Origin: Polaromonas sp. | GTDB lineage: Bacteria; Pseudomonadota; Gammaproteobacteria; Burkholderiales; Burkholderiaceae | Direction of reading: 5' to 3' | DNA: 64,000 nt | Assembly (NCBI GenBank): GCA_013823505.1 | Contig: PNMH01000001.1 | Span: forward strand, 62,001 to 126,000 | Shown here: piece by piece, positions 46,899-56,235 of the stretch | Layout of the letters: each line of letters starts with the position of its first letter | How positions within the stretch are numbered: position 1 is the first letter of the stretch | Program-made: the position numbers and the translations under genes | The notes under the pieces: generated by a model | What the model was told of the DNA's origin: nothing | What the model saw: only the letters and a program-made list of their open reading frames with translations | The model's database searches: none

Positions 46899-48605
46899 TC
46901 AATAGTTGTCGAGCACCGCGCCCTTGCTGGCGCTGGACGCGTTGAACGCAAACTTGGCCTGCACGCCGCGCGTGTAGCGCGGCGCCGGTGCCGTCCAGGC
47001 GGCGCGGCGCTTCTCGATCTCGGCCTCGGGCACGTTGAGCTCCAGCAGCAATTTGTGTGCGTCGATGGTGATGCTGTCGCCTTCGTTCACAAATGCAATC
47101 GTGCCGCCCGCCGCGGCTTCGGGCGCCACGTGGCCGACCACCATGCCCCAGGTGCCGCCGCTGAAGCGGCCATCGGTGATCAGGCCCACGCTTTCGCCCA
47201 GACCCGCGCCAATCAGCGCACCGGTGGGCGCCAGCATCTCGGGCATGCCCGGGCCGCCCTTGGGACCGAGGTAGCGCAGCACCATCACGTCGCCCGCCTT
47301 GATCTTGCCGTCCAGGATCGCCTGCAGCGCCGACTGCTCGTCGTCGAACACGCGTGCCGGGCCGGTCATCACCGGGTTCTTCAGGCCGGTGATCTTGGCC
47401 ACTGCGCCTTCGGGGCTGAGGTTGCCTTTCAAGATGGCCAGGTGTCCATGCTCGTACATGGGCTTGTCGATGGGGCGGATCACGTCCTGGTCGGCGCGCG
47501 GTGCATCGGGCACGTCCTTGAGCACCTCGGCAATCGTCTGGCCGCTGATGGTCAGGCAGTCACCGTGCAGCAGGCCGGCGTTGAGCAGGACCTTCATCAC
47601 CTGGGGAATGCCGCCGGCCTTGTGCAGGTCGACCGCGAGGTACTTGCCGCTGGGCTTGAGGTCGCAGAGCACCGGCGTTTTCTGACGCACGCGCTCGAAA
47701 TCGTCGATGGTCCACTCGACGTCGGCCGCGTGGGCAATGGCCAGGAAGTGCAGCACCGCGTTGGTGGAGCCTCCAGTGGCCATGATCACCGCCACGGCGT
47801 TTTCGATCGCCTTCTTGGTCACGATGTCGCGCGGCTTGATGTCCTTTTTGATGGCCTCGATCAGCACCTTGGCCGATTCCTTGGCCGAGTTCATCTTTTC
47901 GTCGTGCGGGTTGGCCATGGTGCTGGAGTAGGGCAGCGAGATGCCCAGGGCTTCAAACGCCGAAGACATGGTGTTGGCGGTGTACATGCCGCCGCACGAG
48001 CCAGTGCCGGGGATGGCGCGCATCTCGATCTCGCGCAGGTCTTCGTCGCTCATGTTGCCGGCGGCGTTCTGGCCCACGGCCTCGAACACGCTGACGATGT
48101 TGAGGTCCTGGCCCTTCCAGTGGCCTGGCAGGATGGTGCCGCCGTACACATAGATGGCCGGCACGTTGGCGCGCAGCATGCCCATGAGGCCACCGGGCAT
48201 GTTCTTGTCGCAGCCGCCGACCACCACCACGCCGTCCATCCACTGGCCGCCCACGCAGGTCTCGATGCAGTCGGAGATCACCTCGCGGCTGACCAGCGAG
48301 TACTTCATGCCCTCGGTGCCCATGGCCATGCCGTCGGAGATGGTCGGCGTGCCGAACACCTGGGCGTTGCCGCCCGCTTCCTCGATGCCGGCGATGGCCG
48401 CGTCCGCCAGTTTTTGCAAGCCGGAGTTGCACGGTGTGATGGTGCTGTGGCCGTTGGCCACGCCCACCATGGGTTTGACAAAGTCGCCTTCCTCGTAGCC
48501 CATGGCGTAGTACATGGAGCGGTTGGGCGCGCGCGACTTGCCCTGCGTGATGTTGGCGCTGCGGCTGTTGATGGGCTTGATCGGGATGGTTTTGTTGTCG
48601 GCCAT
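46899..48605 (-). CDS. ilvD: Dihydroxy-acid dehydratase
   Basis: IlvD is the iron-sulfur dehydratase of branched-chain amino acid synthesis. The 568-residue protein has the conserved [17 protein letters not shown] and [16 protein letters not shown] cysteine motifs and a C-terminal [18 protein letters not shown] block with the catalytic serine. The ATG at 48605 starts [13 protein letters not shown]. It is divergent from a LysR gene 97 bp away, which may regulate it. Confidence 0.96.
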   Translation of the reverse strand: MADNKTIPIKPINSRSANITQGKSRAPNRSMYYAMGYEEGDFVKPMVGVANGHSTITPCNSGLQKLADAAIAGIEEAGGNAQVFGTPTISDGMAMGTEGMKYSLVSREVISDCIETCVGGQWMDGVVVVGGCDKNMPGGLMGMLRANVPAIYVYGGTILPGHWKGQDLNIVSVFEAVGQNAAGNMSDEDLREIEMRAIPGTGSCGGMYTANTMSSAFEALGISLPYSSTMANPHDEKMNSAKESAKVLIEAIKKDIKPRDIVTKKAIENAVAVIMATGGSTNAVLHFLAIAHAADVEWTIDDFERVRQKTPVLCDLKPSGKYLAVDLHKAGGIPQVMKVLLNAGLLHGDCLTISGQTIAEVLKDVPDAPRADQDVIRPIDKPMYEHGHLAILKGNLSPEGAVAKITGLKNPVMTGPARVFDDEQSALQAILDGKIKAGDVMVLRYLGPKGGPGMPEMLAPTGALIGAGLGESVGLITDGRFSGGTWGMVVGHVAPEAAAGGTIAFVNEGDSITIDAHKLLLELNVPEAEIEKRRAAWTAPAPRYTRGVQAKFAFNASSASKGAVLDNY

Positions 48606-48702
48606 GGTCTTGTCTCGTGGATGGGGAAAAGAGGGCCAAGTATGCGGCAGCACCCGGTCGCTTTCCAATTGCTTTGAAGGCTGCTTTTGATACGCTTGGC
48701 AT

Positions 48703-49668
48703 ATGAATGAGCCATCCAGATCGCTGCACATTGAATTGCGCCAGTGGCGACAGTTCGTCGCGTTGGTCGAAGAATTGCACTTCGGCCGGGCCGCCGCGCG
48801 CCTGCACATGACCCAGCCGCCGCTGACCCAGGCCATCGCCAGGCTGGAGGCCGCACTGGGCGTGCGGCTGTTCAACCGCACCCAGCGCAGCGTGCAGATC
48901 ACGCCGGCCGGTGCGGCCTTGTTGCCCGAGGTGCGCGAGCTGTTGGCCCGCGCGCAAGTGTTGCCCGAACTGGCGCGCGCCGCCGCCGCCGGTGAGCTCG
49001 GCCGGCTGCGGCTGGCCTTTGTGTCCACGGTGGGCTTCGAGCTGCTGCCGCGCTGGGTGCGGGCCTTCCGCGAGCAATGGCCGCAAGTGGCGCTGGAGCT
49101 GATCGAGGCCACGGGCGATGTGCAACTGGAACTGCTCGCGCGCGGCGAGGTGGACGCCGGCTTTGTGTTGCACTCGCCCGGTTTCACCGCCCCGGGTCTG
49201 GCGCAGGCGCTGATCGCCAGCGAGCCGCTGGTGGTGGCCCTCCCCGAATCCCACCCCTTGGCGGCCGAGGAGCGACCTGCGCTCAAAAGCCTGCTGGCCG
49301 AGCCGCTGGTGATCTTTCCCCGGCGCATCCTGCCTTCGCTGTTTGACGCGATCTTTGCGCTCTACAACGTGGCCGGTCGCGTTCCGCAGGTGTCACAGGA
49401 GGCCATCCAGATGCAGACCATCGTGAACCTGGTGTCCGCTGGACTGGGCATGGCCTGGGTACCGCAGAGCGTGCGCCAGTTCCAGCGGCCTGGTGTGGTG
49501 TACCGGTCGGTGGCCTGGCCGCGGGGAAGGGCAGTGCCGGCGTGTGAAACCAGCCTCGTGTGGAGAGCGGATGCGATGAGCCCGGCGCTGGCCCATTTCA
49601 TCCGGTTTGCGCAAGACCAGTCGGCCAGCCTGGCGATCCCGGCTCGAAACATGCCAAAGGCACAATAG
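48703..49668 (+). CDS. LysR-family transcriptional regulator
   Basis: The 321-residue protein has an N-terminal winged helix-turn-helix (about 10-70: [23 protein letters not shown]) and a substrate-binding domain. Position divergent from ilvD suggests it may sense a branched-chain intermediate, but this is only context. No clear inducer-binding signature was recognised. Confidence 0.92.
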   Translation: MNEPSRSLHIELRQWRQFVALVEELHFGRAAARLHMTQPPLTQAIARLEAALGVRLFNRTQRSVQITPAGAALLPEVRELLARAQVLPELARAAAAGELGRLRLAFVSTVGFELLPRWVRAFREQWPQVALELIEATGDVQLELLARGEVDAGFVLHSPGFTAPGLAQALIASEPLVVALPESHPLAAEERPALKSLLAEPLVIFPRRILPSLFDAIFALYNVAGRVPQVSQEAIQMQTIVNLVSAGLGMAWVPQSVRQFQRPGVVYRSVAWPRGRAVPACETSLVWRADAMSPALAHFIRFAQDQSASLAIPARNMPKAQ

Positions 49669-49672
49669 CCCG

Positions 49673-50473
49673 ATGCTTCAACATCCCCAAATCGACCCCG
49701 TCGCCCTGCAGCTCGGCCCGCTGGCCATCCACTGGTACGGCCTCACCTACCTCGCTGCCTTCGGTCTCTTCATGTGGCTGGCCAACCTGCGCCTGCGCCA
49801 CCAGCCGTTTGCCAGCGTGACCAACCCGCCTTGGACACGGCGCGATGTGGAGGACATCCTGTTCCTCGGTGTGCTGGGTGTGGTGGCCGGTGGGCGCATC
49901 GGCTACTGCCTGTTCTACAAGCCGGCCTATTACCTCGCCCATCCGCTGGAGGTGTTTGCCATCTGGCAGGGCGGCATGAGTTTCCACGGGGGCCTGATCG
50001 GCGTGATGCTCGCCATGGTCTGGTATGCGCACAGCCGCAAACGCCCTTTCATGGAAGTCATGGACTTCGTGGCGCCCTGTGTACCCACTGGCTTGGCAGC
50101 CGGGCGCGCGGGCAACTTCATCAACGGCGAACTCTGGGGGCGTGTGGCCGATCCGTCGCTGCCCTGGGGCATGGTGTTTCGCGGAGCGGGCGACCTGCCG
50201 CGCCATCCATCACAGGTTTACCAGTTCCTGTTGGAGGGTCTGCTGCTGTTCGTGTTGCTCTGGCTCTATGCGCGCAAACCGCGTGCGCGCGGCCAGGTGT
50301 CGGCTGTGTTCCTCTTGGGCTACGGTGTGTTCCGATTCATCGCCGAGTATTTCCGCGAACCCGACGCCCACCTGGGTCTGCTCTCGCTGGGCATGAGCAT
50401 GGGTCAGTGGTTGTGCGTGCCCATGATCGGCGCGGGCGCCTTCATGTGGTGGTGGTTCGGCCGGCGAACCTGA
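49673..50473 (+). CDS. lgt: Prolipoprotein diacylglyceryl transferase
   Basis: Lgt attaches diacylglycerol to the lipobox cysteine of prolipoproteins, such as PufC and the efflux adaptor in this window. The 266-residue membrane protein has the signature [14 protein letters not shown] with the conserved Arg/Asn/Glu, and [11 protein letters not shown]. The ATG at 49673 begins [15 protein letters not shown], 4 bp after the LysR stop. A terminator follows. Confidence 0.96.
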   Translation: MLQHPQIDPVALQLGPLAIHWYGLTYLAAFGLFMWLANLRLRHQPFASVTNPPWTRRDVEDILFLGVLGVVAGGRIGYCLFYKPAYYLAHPLEVFAIWQGGMSFHGGLIGVMLAMVWYAHSRKRPFMEVMDFVAPCVPTGLAAGRAGNFINGELWGRVADPSLPWGMVFRGAGDLPRHPSQVYQFLLEGLLLFVLLWLYARKPRARGQVSAVFLLGYGVFRFIAEYFREPDAHLGLLSLGMSMGQWLCVPMIGAGAFMWWWFGRRT

Positions 50474-50498
50474 TCGCCGCTCATCGCCGGCAAGGGTA

Positions 50499-50530
50499 AA
50501 TCCCCGGTACGGATCGCCGGGGATTTTTTA
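50499..50530 (+). terminator. Terminator after lgt
   Basis: AATCCCCGG (50499-50507) and CCGGGGATT (50517-50525) form a perfect 9-bp stem around a 9-base loop, followed by TTTTTA. It ends just before the operator of the malonate operon. Confidence 0.9.
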
Positions 50531-50533
50531 TGA

Positions 50534-50563
50534 TTCTCCGTAATTACAGGTGATTACGGAGAA
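50534..50563. promoter_or_regulatory. Perfect palindrome, candidate GntR operator
   Basis: TTCTCCGTAAT (50534-50544) and ATTACGGAGAA (50553-50563) are perfect 11-bp inverted arms around an 8-base spacer. It starts 4 bases after the lgt terminator and ends 10 bases before the chosen regulator ATG at 50574; TATGAT at 50529-50534 could be the -10. Size and symmetry fit autoregulation by the adjacent FCD-type GntR repressor, with release by a malonate-related ligand. That is inference. Confidence 0.7.
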
Positions 50564-50573
50564 ATTCCCTTCC

Positions 50574-51242
50574 ATGCGACTGGTGCTCAACTCCCTGCAC
50601 GATGAAGTGGCCGCCAAGCTGCGCGAGCGCATCTTCGACGGCGTGCTGGCGCCCGGCAGCTTCATTGACGAGCTGGCGTTGTGTGGTGAGTGGGCCATCT
50701 CGCGCACGCCGCTGCGCGAGGCGCTCAAGGTGCTGGCCGCCGAAGGCCTGGTGCGCCACGAGCCGCGCCGCGGGTGTTTCGTCAACCAGATCACCGAGCG
50801 CGACCTCGACGAGATCTTTCCTGTCATTGCCCTGCTCGAAGGGCGCTGCGCGTTCGAGGCGGCCAGCAACGCCACCGACGCCGATCTGGTGAAGCTGGAA
50901 CAGATGCACGAGCGCCTCAGCCGCTTTGCCAGAAACCGCCGCATCAACGACTACTACCAGGCCAACTTCGCGATTCACGAAGCCATCATTGCGCTGGCCA
51001 ACAACCGCTGGCTGGCCCAGGTGATCGGCGACCTGCGCAAGATCGTCAAGCTCGCGCGGCTGCAGCAACTGCACGCGCCGGGTCGTCTGGATCAAAGCCT
51101 GTCCGAACACATGGCGGTGTTTGCCGCGCTCAAGGCGCGCGACGCCGAGGGCGCCGAGGCCGCCATGCGCACCCACCTCACGCGCCAGCGCGTGGCCTTG
51201 CGCGAGCTCGCGCGCAACAACACGTCGAGGATCACGGCATGA
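50574..51242 (+). CDS. GntR-family regulator (FCD subfamily), probable malonate operon repressor
   Basis: The 222-residue protein has an N-terminal winged helix (about 1-70: LRERIFDGVLAPGSFIDELAL, ISRTPLREALKVLAAEGLV) and a C-terminal all-helical FCD ligand domain with His residues in FAIHEAII and LSEHMAVF. The ATG at 50574 is chosen. A GTG at 50550 lies inside the palindrome and would add 8 residues. Its stop overlaps the decarboxylase ATG (ATGA), linking it to malonate use, like MatR of rhizobia. Confidence 0.88.
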   Translation: MRLVLNSLHDEVAAKLRERIFDGVLAPGSFIDELALCGEWAISRTPLREALKVLAAEGLVRHEPRRGCFVNQITERDLDEIFPVIALLEGRCAFEAASNATDADLVKLEQMHERLSRFARNRRINDYYQANFAIHEAIIALANNRWLAQVIGDLRKIVKLARLQQLHAPGRLDQSLSEHMAVFAALKARDAEGAEAAMRTHLTRQRVALRELARNNTSRITA

Positions 51243-52567
51243 ACACGGCTGAATGGTTGGAGAAGGGCGCCTCCATGCTGCGCCCCGGTAGCAAGGCGGG
51301 TGTGCGATCGACGCAGGAACGCCTGAAGGGCGCGTTGCGCCACGATGACGAGGCCTTGTCGCCGCGCCAGTTGCGCCGCCTGCTCGACCAGCTCAAGGGC
51401 ATCGTGGACCCGATGCTCAGCGAGGTGGAAGGCGGCAGCCGCGCACAGGCCCTGATGGCCTGGTACGCCAAAGCCTCACTGCCCGAGCGCAAAGACCTGT
51501 GGCTGCTCATGAGCGAGCAGTTCGTGGCCGACGCCGAGCAGATCAAGGCGGCCCAGGCCCAGTTCGCCGCCGCCGTGGGCACACCCGATGAGGCCGCCGC
51601 CGAGGTGCTGTACCGCCGCGCCACGGTGTCGCCGCGCCGGCGCATCCTGCAGCGCTTCAGCGCGCACCCTGAAGGCATCCGCTTCCTGGTCGATGTGCGG
51701 GCCGAGATGCAGCCCCACCTCAAGGGTGACAAGCGCCTGGTCGCGCTGGACGTGGAGATGGAGTACATGTTCTCCACCTGGTTCGACGTGGGCTTTCTGG
51801 AGCTGCGCCGCATCAGCTGGGATTCGCCGGCCTCGCTGGTGGAAAAGCTCATCAAGTACGAGGCCGTGCACGACATTCGCAGTTGGGCCGACGTCAAGAA
51901 CCGGCTCGATGGTGACCGTCGCTGCTACGGCTTTTTCCACCCGCGCCTGCCCGAGGAGCCGTTGATCTTTGTCGAGGTCGCGCTCATGAACGAGATCGCC
52001 GACTGCATCACGCCCTTGCTGGATGAGGAGGCTGCGGCGGTCGACATTGCCAAGGCCAACACGGCCATCTTCTATTCGATCAGCAACACGCAGAACGGCC
52101 TGCGCGGTGTGAGCTTTGGCGACTCGCTCATCAAGCGCGTGGTCGAGACGCTGCACCAGGAGTTTCCCAAGCTCAAGGTGTTCGTGACACTCTCGCCCAT
52201 ACCAGGCCTGCGCGCCTGGCTCAACAAACACGCCCCGGCTGAGTTGCTCAAAAGCTGGGAGAACCTGGAGCAGCTCACCGAGGCCGCGCCCGAGCGCAAG
52301 GCCCTGCTGGGCTGGGCCGCACGTTACCTGGGCAAGGAAATGCAAGGTGGCAAGCCGCTGGACCCTGTGGCGCGTTTCCACCTGGGCAACGGCGCTCGCG
52401 TGGAGCGGCTGAACTGGGCGGGGGACCCGTCCAACAAAGGTTCCAAACAATCCTACGGATTGATGGTCAATTACCTCTATGACCTTAAACGGCTGGAGAA
52501 GCACCGCGCCTGGCTGGCGCAGGGAAAGATCCCGATAGCCGCAGCGATCGAAGACCTGTACCTTTGA
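51239..52567 (+). CDS. Malonyl-CoA decarboxylase
   Basis: The 442-residue protein converts malonyl-CoA to acetyl-CoA and CO2. An N-terminal helical domain (about 1-130) precedes an acetyltransferase-like catalytic domain with FFHPRLPEEPLIFVEVALMNEIAD, FYSISNTQNGLRGVSFGDSLIKRV and a His/Ser-containing LARFHLGNGA-type region. The ATG overlaps the GntR stop. With the synthetase at 54415-55956 it forms the MatA/MatB pair, which turns malonate into acetyl-CoA. Confidence 0.92.
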   Translation: MNTAEWLEKGASMLRPGSKAGVRSTQERLKGALRHDDEALSPRQLRRLLDQLKGIVDPMLSEVEGGSRAQALMAWYAKASLPERKDLWLLMSEQFVADAEQIKAAQAQFAAAVGTPDEAAAEVLYRRATVSPRRRILQRFSAHPEGIRFLVDVRAEMQPHLKGDKRLVALDVEMEYMFSTWFDVGFLELRRISWDSPASLVEKLIKYEAVHDIRSWADVKNRLDGDRRCYGFFHPRLPEEPLIFVEVALMNEIADCITPLLDEEAAAVDIAKANTAIFYSISNTQNGLRGVSFGDSLIKRVVETLHQEFPKLKVFVTLSPIPGLRAWLNKHAPAELLKSWENLEQLTEAAPERKALLGWAARYLGKEMQGGKPLDPVARFHLGNGARVERLNWAGDPSNKGSKQSYGLMVNYLYDLKRLEKHRAWLAQGKIPIAAAIEDLYL

Positions 52568-52601
52568 CGCTGTTTTTTCATCACCACAGGAGACAAACAA
52601 C

Positions 52602-53594
52602 ATGACCGACAACTTCAATCGCAGGGACGTGCTGCGCGCCGCTGTCGCGGGCGCCGCCGTGTATGGCACCGGCTCCGCGGCTTACGCCCAGTCCACCTGG
52701 CCCAACAAGCCGGTGACCATGATCGTGCCATTCCCCGCCGGTGGTGGCACCGACGCGTTCGCCCGTCCCTTGGCTGCGCAATTCACGCGCCTCTCGGGCA
52801 AGAGCCTGGTGATCGACAACCGCGGTGGCGCTGGCGGCACGCTGGGCGCCGGCATCGCGGCCAAGGCCGTTCCCGACGGTTACACCCTGTTCATGGGCGC
52901 GGTGCACCACACCATCGCCCCGAGCATGTACCCCAAGCTGGACTACAACATCGAGACCGACCTGATCCCGCTGATCCTGGTGGCCAGCGTGCCGCAGGTG
53001 CTGGTGGTCAACCCCAAGAACATCCCGGGCGCAGGCTTCAAGGAGTTCCTCGCGCAGGTCAAGGCCAACCCCGGCAAGCTCAACTACGGTTCGGCCGGTG
53101 GCGGCACCTCGCACCACCTGGCGGGCGAGCTGTTCAAGCAGCAGTCCAAGACCTTCATCACCCACATCCCGTACCGCGGCGCGGGCCCGGCGTTGAACGA
53201 CCTGATCGCGGGTCAGGTCGACATGATGTTCGACGGTCTGGGTTCGTCCGCCACCCACATCAAGGGCGGTCGCATCAAGGCGCTCATGGTCTCGGGCGCC
53301 AAGCGCAGTCCTGCTTTCCCCGATGTGCCCTGCGCCGCCGAACTCGGCATGCCTGACTACAACGTGACGACCTGGTACGGTGTGTGGGCACCCAAGGGCA
53401 CGCCAGCCGATGCGCAGGCCCGCGCCACCGAAGAGATCCGCAAGGCGGTGAGCACCGACGAGGCCAAGGCCGTGTGGGCCAACCAGGGCGCCGAGTTCGC
53501 CAACGTCAGCGGCCCGCAGTTCGATGCCTTCATCAAGGGCGAGATCCGCAAGTGGGCTGCGGTGGTCAAGACCTCCGGCGCCAAGCTGGACTGA
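52602..53594 (+). CDS. Bug/TctC-family tricarboxylate-type substrate-binding protein
   Basis: The 330-residue periplasmic protein has a twin-arginine signal (NRRDVLRAA at 6-14, then a hydrophobic stretch and AYAQ cleavage), followed by the Bug fold: PVTMIVPFPAGGGTDAFARPL, GGAGGTLGA, and MFDGLGSSATHIKGGRIKAL. It probably binds malonate or a relative, judged from the operon. TctA/TctB-like membrane partners are absent from the operon, so it is orphan as far as this window shows. Confidence 0.9.
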   Translation: MTDNFNRRDVLRAAVAGAAVYGTGSAAYAQSTWPNKPVTMIVPFPAGGGTDAFARPLAAQFTRLSGKSLVIDNRGGAGGTLGAGIAAKAVPDGYTLFMGAVHHTIAPSMYPKLDYNIETDLIPLILVASVPQVLVVNPKNIPGAGFKEFLAQVKANPGKLNYGSAGGGTSHHLAGELFKQQSKTFITHIPYRGAGPALNDLIAGQVDMMFDGLGSSATHIKGGRIKALMVSGAKRSPAFPDVPCAAELGMPDYNVTTWYGVWAPKGTPADAQARATEEIRKAVSTDEAKAVWANQGAEFANVSGPQFDAFIKGEIRKWAAVVKTSGAKLD

Positions 53595-53599
53595 TCACG

Positions 53600-54370
53600 T
53601 TGACTTCTGTGACCGGCCGTGTCCACCTGGCCCTGCTTGGGCCGGTGGCTCAGGTGACCCTGTCGCACCCGGGCAAGTTCAACGCCATGTCGCGCGCGAT
53701 GTGGCGCGAACTCAAAGCCGTGTTCGTGGCGCTGCAAAGCAGAAGCGACGTCCGCTGCGTGATCGTGGCGGGCGAGGGCGGCCACTTTTGCGCGGGTGGC
53801 GACATCGCTGAATACGCCGACTTCCGGTTTCAGGAGGCATCGTTGCGCGCCTTCCACGAAGACGACGTGTGGGGCGGCCTGGGCGCCATGCTCGCGTGCG
53901 ATCTGCCGCTGCTGGCGCAGATCGAAGGCAACTGCATGGGAGCGGGCGTGGAGATCGCGAGCTGCTGCGACATTCGCGTGGCGTCTGCCGGTGCGCGCTT
54001 CGGTGCCCCCATCGCCAAGCTCGGTTTTCCCATGGCGCCGCGCGAGGCTGCACTGGTGGCCCGCGAAGCGGGTGTCGCCACCGCGCGCGAGATGCTGCTG
54101 GAAGCGGCGGTATTTGACGCCACCGAAATGAAGGCGCGCGGCTTCCTGAACACCGTGCTGCCCGACGGCACCCTCACGTCGGCCTTGCTGGCGCGCGCCC
54201 AACGCATCGCTGCGCTGTCGCCGCAGGCCGCGCGCCTGAACAAACAAGCCTTGAGGGCCACGCAAGGCGCAACACCGCTCGGGGACGATGGCGCCTACGG
54301 CTACGCCGACAGCGCCGAACACCGCGAAGGCATCGCGGCTTTCATGGCCAAGCGCGCGCCGGTTTTCTGA
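53600..54370 (+). CDS. Enoyl-CoA hydratase/isomerase-family protein
   Basis: The 256-residue crotonase-fold protein has the oxyanion-hole segments HFCAGGDIAEYADF and MGAGVEIASCCDIRVASAGARFG. The first catalytic Glu position (GVEIA) is kept, but the second, normally in a P-E-x-x-x-G context, is replaced in APIAKLG, so hydration may not be its reaction. The start is a TTG at 53600 (a GTG at 53609 is an alternative); no ATG is available at this end. It lies 5 bp after the Bug gene in the malonate operon. Confidence 0.8.
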   Translation: MTSVTGRVHLALLGPVAQVTLSHPGKFNAMSRAMWRELKAVFVALQSRSDVRCVIVAGEGGHFCAGGDIAEYADFRFQEASLRAFHEDDVWGGLGAMLACDLPLLAQIEGNCMGAGVEIASCCDIRVASAGARFGAPIAKLGFPMAPREAALVAREAGVATAREMLLEAAVFDATEMKARGFLNTVLPDGTLTSALLARAQRIAALSPQAARLNKQALRATQGATPLGDDGAYGYADSAEHREGIAAFMAKRAPVF

Positions 54371-54414
54371 CTCACCTTCTGTTTTTTTTGTCACACCACA
54401 TTGCTGACCAGAAC

Positions 54415-55956
54415 ATGGACAACCTCAACCTCTTTGCCGCCCTGCGTGCCGCCTTTCCGCAGGACCTTGACCGGGTGGCGATCGAGACCGACGACGGTCT
54501 GAACTATTCGTGGCGCGACCTCGACCGCGCCTCGGCCATGGTGGCCAACCTGCTGGATTCGCTGGCGCTGCCGCCCGCCTCGCGCGTGGCCGTGCAGGTG
54601 GAGAAGTCGGTCGAAGCGTTGGTGCTGTACCTGGCGACGCTGCGCGCAGGCCATGTGTTCCTGCCGCTCAACACCGCCTACCAGAGCGCGGAGATCGAGT
54701 ACTTCATCGGCAACGCCGAACCCGCGGTGGTGGTGTGCAGCCCGGGCCAGTTTGGTTGGGTCAGCAAGATTGCCTTCACCGCCGGCACGCGCCACGTGTT
54801 CACCCTGGGCGACAACCGCACCGGCAGCCTGCTGGAGCGCTCGGTTCACATGAGCGACCGGCACACGCCCGCCGTGCGGGGCGACGACGACCTCGCCGCC
54901 ATCCTCTACACCAGCGGCACCACTGGCCGCAGCAAAGGCGCCATGCTCACGCACGGCAATCTGCGCAGCAATGCCGAGGTGCTCAAGACCTACTGGGGCT
55001 GGCGGCCCGACGACGTGCTGATCCACGCATTGCCCATCTTCCATGTGCACGGTCTGTTCGTGGCCCTGCACGGTGCGCTGATCAACGGCAGCAAGATGTT
55101 CTGGATGTCGAAGTTCGACCCCAAGCTGGCGATTGCCAGGTTCTCGGAAGCCACGGTGTTCATGGGGGTACCCACGCTCTACACCCGCATGCTGGCCGAG
55201 CCCGGCCTGACCGTGCAGCAGGCTGCCCACATGCGCCTGTTCATTTCGGGCTCGGCTCCCTTGTTGATCGAGACCTTCAACGAATGGAAAGTCCGCACAG
55301 GCCACACCATCCTGGAGCGTTACGGCATGAGCGAGACCGCCATGCTGACGTCCAACCCCTGCAGCGCCGACGCGCGCCATGGCGGCGCCACCGAGCGGCG
55401 CGGTGGCACGGTGGGTTTCCCCTTGCCAGGGGTGGAGCTTCGCGTGATGGGCGAAGACGGCCATCTGGTGCAACCGGGTGAGATCGGTGGCATCCAGGTG
55501 CGTGGGCCCAACATCTTCAAGGGTTACTGGCGCATGCCGGAGAAGACGGCCGAGGAGTTCACCGCCGACGGGTTCTTCAAGACCGGTGATGTGGGCCGCA
55601 TCGACGAGCGTGGCTACGTGAACATCGTCGGTCGCAGCAAGGACCTGATCATCTCGGGCGGCTACAACGTCTACCCGGCGGAGATCGAGGGCTACATCAA
55701 TGAGTTGCCGGGTGTGGTCGAGAGTGCGGTGATTGGTGTGCCGCATCCGGATTTCGGCGAGGTGGGCGTGGCTTTGTTGATTGCCAAGCCGGGTGCGCAG
55801 GTGGACGCGGCTCAGGTGCTGGCTTCCTTGAAGTCACGTCTGGCGAACTTCAAGATTCCCAAGCGGTGTTTTGTGGTGGCTGAGTTGCCGCGGAATACGA
55901 TGGGGAAGGTTCAGAAGAATTTGCTGCGTGAAGAGCACAAGGGCTTGTTTGCCTGA
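54415..55956 (+). CDS. matB: Malonyl-CoA synthetase
   Basis: The 513-residue ANL-family enzyme activates malonate with CoA and ATP. It shows AILYTSGTTGRSKGAMLTHGNL (P-loop), HALPIFHVHGLFVALH, RYGMSETAMLTSNP and the C-terminal hinge GRSKDLIISGGYNVYPAEIE with LPRNTMGKVQKNLL (catalytic lysine). Arrangement with malonyl-CoA decarboxylase identifies the substrate. The ATG at 54415 is chosen over a TTG 27 bases upstream. A structured repeat element starts 26 bases after its stop. Confidence 0.92.
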   Translation: MDNLNLFAALRAAFPQDLDRVAIETDDGLNYSWRDLDRASAMVANLLDSLALPPASRVAVQVEKSVEALVLYLATLRAGHVFLPLNTAYQSAEIEYFIGNAEPAVVVCSPGQFGWVSKIAFTAGTRHVFTLGDNRTGSLLERSVHMSDRHTPAVRGDDDLAAILYTSGTTGRSKGAMLTHGNLRSNAEVLKTYWGWRPDDVLIHALPIFHVHGLFVALHGALINGSKMFWMSKFDPKLAIARFSEATVFMGVPTLYTRMLAEPGLTVQQAAHMRLFISGSAPLLIETFNEWKVRTGHTILERYGMSETAMLTSNPCSADARHGGATERRGGTVGFPLPGVELRVMGEDGHLVQPGEIGGIQVRGPNIFKGYWRMPEKTAEEFTADGFFKTGDVGRIDERGYVNIVGRSKDLIISGGYNVYPAEIEGYINELPGVVESAVIGVPHPDFGEVGVALLIAKPGAQVDAAQVLASLKSRLANFKIPKRCFVVAELPRNTMGKVQKNLLREEHKGLFA

Positions 55957-55981
55957 GCTTCTGTTGGCGTTGGCTGGCTCC

Positions 55982-56087
55982 GGTCCTCTGCGACCGGCCT
56001 GACCGGCTCCGCGAATGTCCCCCGAGGCGGCTTTGCCGCCTCTCCTCCTTTATTTCGCTGCGCCGGTCAGGCCGGTCGCAGAGGACC
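55982..56087 (+). repeat. Structured palindromic element, copy A
   Basis: Perfect 25-bp inverted arms (55982-56006 and 56063-56087) enclose a second stem GCGAA/TTCGC (56011-56015, 56054-56058) and an apical stem GAGGCGGC/GCCGCCTC (56024-56031, 56035-56042) with a TTT loop. The internal loops read TGTCCCCC on one side (56016-56023) and TCCTCCTTTAT on the other (56043-56053). The same loops recur in copy B with different stems. It lies just downstream of matB, in the sense direction of that gene. Confidence 0.88.
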
Positions 56088-56137
56088 TTTTCGGCGTGCG
56101 AAAGGTTTGCTGATGGTGGCGTGCAAAGGTGCAGGCC

Positions 56138-56235
56138 GCTCGCGGACGTGGGGTGCGCTGCGCAGCGAAATAAAGGAGGAGGGGCCGCAGGCCCCGGGGG
56201 ACATTCGCGGAGCAGCGCACCCCACGTCCGCGAGC
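56138..56235 (-). repeat. Structured palindromic element, copy B (inverted)
   Basis: Perfect 24-bp inverted arms (56138-56161 and 56212-56235) with a sequence unlike copy A enclose the same GCGAA/TTCGC stem (56165-56169, 56204-56208), the same internal loops (ATAAAGGAGGA at 56170-56180 and GGGGGACA at 56196-56203 on the plus strand) and a different apical stem GGGGCC/GGCCCC with a GCA loop. Read on the minus strand it has the same orientation relative to the MATE gene as copy A has to matB. No transposase or coding frame is associated. Confidence 0.88.

Noticed and set aside
50550..50573. GTG at 50550 as start of the GntR gene
   Set aside because: It falls within the perfect palindrome and would add eight residues not typical of the family. 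The ATG at 50574 lies just after the operator.
55982..56235. Insertion sequence or CRISPR-like array
   Set aside because: There is no transposase, no target-site duplication and no regular repeat-spacer pattern. The two copies are inverted and have different arms.
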